Shown here one piece after another: positions 1 through 4,633 of a stretch of 7,585 nt of DNA. How positions within the stretch are numbered: position 1 is the first letter of the stretch; every line of letters begins with the position of its first letter. The stretch is from the NCBI GenBank assembly GCA_027335545.1, contig DAHWHV010000520.1:1-7585 (forward strand), in the 5' to 3' direction. Under the pieces are notes generated by a model. The model searched no databases and was not told the origin of the DNA. It saw only the letters and a list, made by a program, of their open reading frames with translations. Position numbers and translations under genes: made by a program. This stretch comes from Clostridia bacterium. GTDB taxonomy: Bacteria > Bacillota_E > RBS10-35 > JAJYVN01.

Positions 1-1
1 G

Positions 2-220
2 GCGTTGGCGGAGCGGGCCGCATCCGGGGGCGAGGGCCGGCCTGCGGGCCCCACCGCTCGGGCCGAGGTGGTGCGGGAGGTGACCCGTCGCACCGGCGGC
101 GCCTTCCCGCGACCCGCGGTCCGCCAGGCCGTGCGGGCGGCGCTGGGCGCGGGCGGGGAGGGCGCGGTGGGGGAGGGGACCGCGGCCAACGCAGGGGAAC
201 CCCGCGACCACCAGGGCTAG
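2..220 (+). CDS. 3' end of an unrecognised gene (partial, hypothetical)
   Basis: The frame is open from the left edge to a TAG at 218-220, giving about 72 codons. A TTG at 5-7 could be a start, but the frame runs off the window, so this is more likely the tail of a longer gene. Third codon positions are almost all G or C and first positions are rich in G, as in real genes of this DNA. No minus-strand frame here looks better. The central part (AEVVREVTRRTGGAFPRP, then about ten residues) could be an amphipathic helix-turn-helix-like segment, followed by a Gly/Ala-rich tail ending in DHQG. I recognise no family and assign no function. It could be non-coding, because in DNA this GC-rich 70 open codons can occur by chance. 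The gene lies upstream of and parallel to the ABC transporter, 231 bases away. Confidence 0.4.
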   Translation, partial: ALAERAASGGEGRPAGPTARAEVVREVTRRTGGAFPRPAVRQAVRAALGAGGEGAVGEGTAANAGEPRDHQG

Positions 221-451
221 ACGGCCTCCGGGGACGCCAGCCACCAGATGCGGAGGTGGGGGCAAGAGGGCTTTCGCCCCGCCCACCCGGTCCCGGGGGT
301 CGCCATGTCCCGGCGGGCGCCCGCATAGGGACTCCCCGGCGGGGCCGGAGCGGCGGCCCGCGCGGGAGGGGGAGCGACGGCGAAGCGCAAGCGCGGGGCT
401 CCCGACGAAGCGGGGCGCCGCCCGGCCGCGGCCGGGTGGGGCTGGTCGGCG
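221..451. other. Intergenic gap before the ABC transporter gene
   Basis: This 231-base stretch holds no convincing separate gene. It contains an imperfect inverted repeat, GGTGGG (255-260) with CCCACC (282-287), plus a small inner GGGC-TTTC-GCCC hairpin (268-279). This could be part of a terminator for the upstream gene, but no T-run follows. No clear -35/-10 promoter was seen. Its right part, from about 329, is open in the frame of the ABC gene (an in-frame TAG lies at 326-328). It carries a purine-rich GGGAGGGGGAG at 364-374, so the ABC protein may start upstream of 452. Confidence 0.4.
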
Positions 452-2215
452 TTGCTGGCCCCCTCCCGCCACCTGGCCCGGCGGTTGGACCACTCCCGCT
501 GGTCGCGCTACATGCGGTTCCTGCGCATCCTGTGGCGCGTCGGCCGCTTCTACCTCCCCCTATGGCCCTGGCTGCTGCTGCTGGTCGTGGCGACGGTCGC
601 CGGCATCTCCGCGGAGCTGCTGGAGCCCTGGCTCCATCAGGTCTTCGTCAACCGCGTCCTGCTGGGCCGCCAGGCCGGCCTGCTGCCGGAGATTCTGATC
701 CTCTACGCCTGCGCCGCGGCGGCCAACTGGGTCGCCGGCAACCTCGTCCACTACGCCTTCCTGCAGGCCACCGAGCGCTTCTCGGTGCGCCTGCGCGTGG
801 CCGCCTACGGCCACCTGCGCCGACTGTCCCTGCGCTCCCTGCGGCGCGTCAGCACCGGCGAGGCGACGGCCGCCCTGCAGCAGTTCGGCCCCGATGTCGG
901 CGAGGGGTTCCTGGCCCTGTGGCAGTCGCTGCTGGCGAGCCTGTACCGGCTGCCGGCGAGCCTGGCCCTGATGGGCCGGCTCAGCGGGCCGCTGATGCGC
1001 TACACCCTGCCCATCCTGGCCATCTACCCCCTGTACCCCCTGCTCACGGCCGGGCCGCTGCGCCAGGCGCTCACCCGTCTGTCGCTCTTCGACGTGCGCG
1101 CCCAGGGCGTGGTCAACGACCGCGTCGCCGGTCTGCGGGGCCTGCTGCACCGCACGGAGGCCGCCCCCGACGTGGGCGCGCTGCGCGGCTTGCTGATCCG
1201 GCGCGTGCCGCTGCGCATCCGCGCCTTCCTGGTGGACCGGGCCGGGGCCCTGCTGGATCTGGCGGCGCACCAGGGCATGACCGTCCTGCTGCTGGGCCTG
1301 GGCGGGGCGGCCGTCCTGCGCGGCCAGATGACGCTGGGGGGGCTGCTGGCCTTCATGGAGTATGTGCGCGGCGTGGAGGGGCCGGTGCGCCGCCTGCTGC
1401 ACCTGCCGATCGGGGCGCAGCGCGTCGCCGTCGTGGCCGAGCGGGTCTTCACCCTGCTGGATGCGCCGGTGGACGTCCGGCCGCCGCGGCACGGCCGCCC
1501 CGCCCAACTGCGCGGCCGGATCGAGCTCCTCGGGGTGGGCGTCCTGGGCGACGCCGGTCAGGAGTTGCTGCAGGGCGTGTCCCTGGTGATCCCGGCGGGT
1601 GCGCGCTGCGCCCTGGTCGGCGGCAGCGGCGCCGGCAAGAGCACCCTGGCCGCCCTGCTGCCGCGCTACCTCGACCCCGACCGCGGCGCCGTCCGGCTCG
1701 ACGGCTTCGACGCCCGCGAGTACGACCTGGCCGGCCTGCGCCAGGCCGTGGCCCTGGTGCCCCAGGACCCCGTCTTCTTCCGCGAGAACGTGCTGGAGAA
1801 CGTGCGCCTGGGGCGGCCGGGGGCCACCGACGCCCAGGTGCGGGAGGCCCTGCGCCGCGCCCACGCCGAGGAGTTGCTGGAGGGCGGGCCGGTCGGCGGG
1901 CGGGTGCTGGGCGAGGGCGCCGGCAACCTCTCCGGCGGCCAGCGCCAGCGCCTGGCCCTGGCCCGGGCCCACCTGCAGGACCCGGCGATCCTGGTCCTGG
2001 ACGAGGCGACCTCGGCGCTGGATCCCGAACTGCAGCGGGCCGTGTTGCGGGAGGTCTTCGCCTCGGCCCGCGGCCGCACCGTGGTCTTCGTCACCCACCA
2101 GCTCGACCTGGCGGCCACCGCCGACCTGGTCGTCGTCCTGGGCGGGGGGCGCATCCAACGCGTGGGTCCGCCGGCGCGGGTCCTCTGGGGCTCCGCGTCA
2201 GGCATCGGGCGCTGA
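452..2215 (+). CDS. ABC transporter, fused permease and ATP-binding half-transporter (exporter type)
   Basis: This is a 587-residue half-transporter of the type IV exporter fold (MsbA/BmrA-like), normally a homodimer or heterodimer in the cytoplasmic membrane that uses ATP to export a lipid, drug or peptide. The substrate cannot be told. About residues 35-310 form the membrane domain, with hydrophobic segments near 37-56, 79-99, 152-175, 180-200 and 262-300. The nucleotide-binding domain has Walker A GGSGAGKST (390-398, Lys396), Q-loop Gln438 in VPQDP, signature LSGGQRQR (493-500), Walker B ILVLDEATSALD with Asp517 and catalytic Glu518, and H-loop His549. Its length is normal for the family. 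It is odd that residues 352-386 contain no aromatic residue, so the A-loop Tyr appears to be missing, and the X-loop reads GEGAG rather than GERG. The start is uncertain. TTG at 452 has GGTGGGG about 10 bases upstream, ATG at 512 begins MRFLRILW, and the frame is open back to 329. No partner ABC gene is adjacent in the window. Confidence 0.95.
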   Translation: MLAPSRHLARRLDHSRWSRYMRFLRILWRVGRFYLPLWPWLLLLVVATVAGISAELLEPWLHQVFVNRVLLGRQAGLLPEILILYACAAAANWVAGNLVHYAFLQATERFSVRLRVAAYGHLRRLSLRSLRRVSTGEATAALQQFGPDVGEGFLALWQSLLASLYRLPASLALMGRLSGPLMRYTLPILAIYPLYPLLTAGPLRQALTRLSLFDVRAQGVVNDRVAGLRGLLHRTEAAPDVGALRGLLIRRVPLRIRAFLVDRAGALLDLAAHQGMTVLLLGLGGAAVLRGQMTLGGLLAFMEYVRGVEGPVRRLLHLPIGAQRVAVVAERVFTLLDAPVDVRPPRHGRPAQLRGRIELLGVGVLGDAGQELLQGVSLVIPAGARCALVGGSGAGKSTLAALLPRYLDPDRGAVRLDGFDAREYDLAGLRQAVALVPQDPVFFRENVLENVRLGRPGATDAQVREALRRAHAEELLEGGPVGGRVLGEGAGNLSGGQRQRLALARAHLQDPAILVLDEATSALDPELQRAVLREVFASARGRTVVFVTHQLDLAATADLVVVLGGGRIQRVGPPARVLWGSASGIGR

Positions 2216-3115
2216 GGGCCGGCCAGGGTCCGGCCGGGGGCCCGGGGTGGCCCGCCCGGGCCGCCCGCGGCGCTCCTGCAGCAGACGGAAGCCCTCGCCC
2301 AGCACCTCGGTGGCGGGCAGGACGACCAGGAAGGCGTGCGGGTCCTCCGCGGCGACGATCGCCCGCAGGCGGACCACCTCCTGTTGGGCCAGCGCCACCA
2401 TCAGCACCGGGCGGTCCCGACCCGTGTACGCGCCGCTGGCCAGCAGGCGCGTCGCCCCCCGGTCCAGCTCGGCGACGACGCGGCGCGCCACCGCCGCCTC
2501 CCCGGCCGTGACGATCAGGGCCAGCCGCCCGCGCCGCGGGCCCTCCACCACGTAGCCCACGACGCGGCCGGCCACGTTGGTGGCGATCCAGGCGTACATC
2601 GCCGCCGGCAGCCCCACCCACACGGCCACGGCGGCCAGCACCAGCACGTCGCTGCAGAGGTAGGTGGAGTTGTACGACCAGCCGTAGCGCTGGTGGGCGA
2701 AGCGGGCCAGGATGTCCGTGCCCCCCGTGCTGCCGCCGACGCGCAGGATGACCCCGATCCCCGCGCCGATCAACAACCCCCCGTACAGGGCCGCCAGCAG
2801 GGGGTCGGGGACCGCCACACGCACGTGGGCGAACACGGTCATCCAGCCGGCGACCAGGGCCACCCCGACCACGGTGCGCCAGAGGAAGCGCAGCCCCTGG
2901 CCGATCCAGGCCCAGATCAGCAGCGGGACGTTGAGCACCGCGTAAAGGCTCCCCAGCCCCAGCCCCGTCACGTAGTGCAGCGTGATGGCCACGCCGGTCA
3001 GGCCCCCGTCGGCCAGGTGCGCCGGCACGATCAGCGAGGCGACCCCGAAGGCCAGCAGGGCGCCGCCCACGACCATCTGGGCGTAATCCAGGGGCCAGCG
3101 GCTGGGCGTGTCCAC
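2198..3115 (-). CDS. YitT family membrane protein (DUF161 membrane domain plus DUF2179)
   Basis: A 305-residue integral membrane protein of the YitT/YvjA/YqfU/YpjC family, which is frequent in Bacillota. The biochemical function of the family is not firmly known. The hydrophobic N-terminal part has segments near residues 12-31, 55-72, 79-97, 105-123 and 153-190. It carries the family hallmarks PAHLADGGLTG (31-41) and GGSTGGTDIL (127-136). The soluble C-terminal DUF2179 domain covers about 195-277, with GAYTGRDRPVLM (228-239) and the closing EVLGEGF (270-276). After that comes a Pro/Arg/Gly-rich tail of about 25 residues (281-305) that the family normally lacks. The start is GTG, 29 bases after the MBL gene stop. 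The ribosome-binding site is weak (GGGGAC about 12 bases upstream), and an ATG lies 13 codons in. It is probably the last gene of the minus-strand operon. Its stop codon lies 18 bases inside the ABC gene of the other strand. Confidence 0.93.
   Translation of the reverse strand: MDTPSRWPLDYAQMVVGGALLAFGVASLIVPAHLADGGLTGVAITLHYVTGLGLGSLYAVLNVPLLIWAWIGQGLRFLWRTVVGVALVAGWMTVFAHVRVAVPDPLLAALYGGLLIGAGIGVILRVGGSTGGTDILARFAHQRYGWSYNSTYLCSDVLVLAAVAVWVGLPAAMYAWIATNVAGRVVGYVVEGPRRGRLALIVTAGEAAVARRVVAELDRGATRLLASGAYTGRDRPVLMVALAQQEVVRLRAIVAAEDPHAFLVVLPATEVLGEGFRLLQERRGRPGRATPGPRPDPGRPSAPDA
2217..2235. terminator. Possible hairpin at the convergent gene junction
   Basis: GGCCGG (2217-2222) and CCGGCC (2230-2235) form a perfect 6-bp stem with a 7-base loop, 2 bases after the ABC stop codon. 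It could help end transcription from either side, but there is no T-run on either strand. It also lies inside the coding end of the YitT gene, and short GC inverted repeats are expected by chance in this DNA. Confidence 0.22.
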
Positions 3116-3133
3116 GCCGGCAGTGTCCCCGGC
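3116..3133 (-). promoter_or_regulatory. Small hairpin just upstream of the YitT start
   Basis: Read on the minus strand, GCCGG and CCGGC (5-bp stem, 8-base loop) lie immediately before the GTG start and enclose the only SD-like bases, GGGGAC. A hairpin here could lower initiation or make it depend on ribosomes finishing the MBL gene. It is short, and such repeats are common by chance at this GC content. Confidence 0.18.
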
Positions 3134-3144
3134 GGGCTGGGGGC

Positions 3145-4044
3145 CTACGCCGGTCGCGGTCCGACCAGGGTGCGCTGCCCGGGCGCCAGCACGGCGATCG
3201 GCAGGTAGGGGGCCTTGTCGAAGATGTAGTCGACGAAGTGGGCCGGCCGCTCGTCGTTGACCTGGTGGAAGAGGTCGTAGTGCATGGGGACGGTGAGCCC
3301 GGCGTCCAGGCGCAGGGCGACCTCGGCGGCCTCGCGGAAGGTGAGGTTGCCGATGATGTTCCCGGCGCGGCGGAAGTAGTCGCGCCCGTTGATCGGCAGC
3401 ATGGCCAGGTCGAGGCGCCCGACCCAGGGCAGCAGGGCGGACAGAAGTTCATCGCAGGCCAGGGTATCTCCGGCGTGGTAGTACGCGCCGCCCTCGGCCT
3501 CCGCGACATAGCCCACGAAGCGATGGCCCCGCTCCGGGGTCCAGTCCACCTCCTCATGCGCCGCCGGGACGGGTAGCAGTCGCCAGGCCCCGACCGTCAC
3601 CGCCTCGCCCGTGCGCGGGGTGGCGATGCGGGCCGCGGGGACGCCCGCCCGCTCCAGCAGCGGGCCGCACACCGGAGGGGCCAGGAAGCGGGCAGACGGC
3701 GAGGCGGCGGCGATCCCCGCACAGGTGCGCGGGTCCAGGTGGTCGCTGTGTTCGTGGGTGATCAGCACGATGTCCGCGGCGTCCCGCACGTCCTCGGGCG
3801 CGCACAGCGGCGCGTAGCGGCGGCCCGGGCTCGGGCTGAGGTAGGGGTCGATCCAGACGGTGGCTCCGGCCGCCTTCCAGATCACCGACTCCTGCCCCAG
3901 AAACCAGACGGCCAGCGTGTGCTCGGGCGGCTGGAAGCCCCGCACCCCGGCCACGAAGGCGGCCCCCGTGACCTTGGGGGCCCTCCCCTGGCGCGGCAGG
4001 GAGGTGAAGGCGGCGGCGGCGCGTTGCTCAGCGGCGGTCGGCAC
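3145..4044 (-). CDS. MBL-fold metallo-hydrolase, UlaG-like (L-ascorbate-6-phosphate lactonase family)
   Basis: A 299-residue cytoplasmic protein of the metallo-beta-lactamase superfamily, UlaG-like branch. UlaG itself opens L-ascorbate 6-phosphate lactone, but many members have other or unknown substrates, and no ascorbate PTS genes are seen here. The metal motif THEHSDHLD gives His97, His99, Asp101 and His102. Further likely ligands are His163 (PAAHEEVDW), Asp193 (HAGDT) and His255 (VPMHYDLF). The segment LPINGRDYFRRAGNIIGN (216-233) and the NLTFREAAEVAL stretch are typical of the branch. The start is GTG at 4044, because an AGGAGGA (4053-4059) sits 8 bases upstream. The frame is open much further upstream, but that part is an alternative reading of the GNAT gene. 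Its first 17 bases overlap the GNAT end, so translation is probably coupled. Tail residues 280-299 look like a normal family end. Confidence 0.93.
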   Translation of the reverse strand: MPTAAEQRAAAAFTSLPRQGRAPKVTGAAFVAGVRGFQPPEHTLAVWFLGQESVIWKAAGATVWIDPYLSPSPGRRYAPLCAPEDVRDAADIVLITHEHSDHLDPRTCAGIAAASPSARFLAPPVCGPLLERAGVPAARIATPRTGEAVTVGAWRLLPVPAAHEEVDWTPERGHRFVGYVAEAEGGAYYHAGDTLACDELLSALLPWVGRLDLAMLPINGRDYFRRAGNIIGNLTFREAAEVALRLDAGLTVPMHYDLFHQVNDERPAHFVDYIFDKAPYLPIAVLAPGQRTLVGPRPA

Positions 4045-4585
4045 GAGCGGGTTCCTCCTCGTCGGGGTGCGCATGGGGGGCCGGTGGCGAGCCGTCCGGT
4101 CCGGGCCCCAGGGCGACTGGGCGCAGGTGTTCCATGTAGTGCAGCCCCGGCCCGGCGTACTCCCAGAGGGTGGCGGCGGGGAAGAAGCCCGCGGCGATAT
4201 ACAGGTGGAGGGCCGGGCGGTTGGTGTGGAAGGTGCAGGCGTGGAGCTGGCGCCAGCCCAGGGCCCGGGCGCGGTCGTCGGCCAGCCCCAGCAGGCCCCG
4301 GCCCACGCCGCGCCCGCGGGCCGCGGGCGCCACCACCAGCCACTCCACCGAGCCCACGCGGAAGCCCGGAGCACTCCCGGGGGACAGGGCCAGAAAGCCC
4401 AGGGGGCCCGGGGGCGCGCCGGGCACCCGCCCCTCGGCCAGCCACGCCTCCCCGCCGCCGGCGGGCCCCAGGGCCGCCCCCCACGCCGCCTGCGCCTGGG
4501 CCGCATCGCCGGCGGTGAGCTCGGCCAGCCACGGCAGCACGGCCGGGGCGTCTTGGGGGCGGGCGCGGCGGCTCTGCCAGTCCAT
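4028..4585 (-). CDS. GNAT family N-acetyltransferase
   Basis: A 185-residue single-domain acetyltransferase of the GCN5-related superfamily, which moves an acetyl group from acetyl-CoA to an amine. The acceptor is unknown. The typical opening is seen (MDWQSRRARPQDAPAVLPWL), then motif A, VEWLVVAPAARGRGVGRGLL (80-99), where R90-G-x-G-x-G-x-G binds the CoA pyrophosphate. Motif B follows as TNRPALHLYIAAGF (121-134) with the usual Asn, Tyr and GF. The last 25 residues are polar and Pro/Glu-rich, and they overlap the ribosome-binding site and start of the next gene. ATG at 4585 is chosen because the fold begins there. GTG at 4630 (15 residues longer, 3 bases after the SLH gene stop) is the other candidate. 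A strong AGGAGGTG lies between the two and fits neither. The gene sits between the SLH surface protein and the MBL hydrolase in one probable transcript. Confidence 0.9.
   Translation of the reverse strand: MDWQSRRARPQDAPAVLPWLAELTAGDAAQAQAAWGAALGPAGGGEAWLAEGRVPGAPPGPLGFLALSPGSAPGFRVGSVEWLVVAPAARGRGVGRGLLGLADDRARALGWRQLHACTFHTNRPALHLYIAAGFFPAATLWEYAGPGLHYMEHLRPVALGPGPDGSPPAPHAHPDEEEPARADRR
4053..4059 (-). promoter_or_regulatory. Ribosome-binding site of the MBL hydrolase gene
   Basis: The minus strand reads AGGAGGA followed by 8 bases and then GTG (4044). This near-perfect Shine-Dalgarno lies within the last codons of the GNAT gene (DEEEP). It decides the GTG start over the upstream in-frame ATG and over the longer open frame. 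Confidence 0.85.
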
Positions 4586-4615
4586 GCCCGCTGCGTTCGC
4601 GGGGTGGCCCGGCGG

Positions 4616-4623
4616 CACCTCCT
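4616..4623 (-). promoter_or_regulatory. Perfect Shine-Dalgarno without a well-placed start (GNAT leader)
   Basis: The minus strand reads AGGAGGTG, the full anti-SD complement, but no ATG, GTG or TTG follows at 4-12 bases. The GTG of candidate start 4630 lies upstream of it, and the ATG at 4585 comes 30 bases after its end. It may serve ribosome loading or re-initiation after the SLH gene stop (4634-4636), or be chance in purine-rich codons. Confidence 0.4.
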
Positions 4624-4633
4624 GCCCCACGCC

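Noticed and set aside
255..287. Inverted repeat considered as a terminator for the upstream gene
   Set aside because: The stem needs a 3-base bulge and no T-run follows, so it is mentioned only within the intergenic entry.
321..331. CATAGGGA as a -10-like element ahead of the ABC gene
   Set aside because: No TTGACA-like box lies at the right distance, and the match is weak.
560..2158. A 532-codon frame antisense to the ABC gene
   Set aside because: It is rich in Gln, Gly, Ala and His as expected for the complement of GC-rich codons. The ABC motifs on the + strand are unmistakable.
256..2511. A 751-codon open frame on the + strand, overlapping the ABC gene and the YitT end
   Set aside because: The product is almost only Arg, Pro, Gly and Ala with no domain. 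It is a shadow of the ABC frame in DNA with few stop-forming bases.
2091..3557. A 488-codon minus-strand frame running across the YitT and MBL genes
   Set aside because: It is out of frame with both real genes and its product is low-complexity Arg/Gly/Pro sequence.
4045..4506. Upstream extension of the MBL hydrolase frame
   Set aside because: The strong AGGAGGA and GTG at 4044 set the start. The extension is an Arg/Pro/Trp-rich alternative reading of the GNAT gene.
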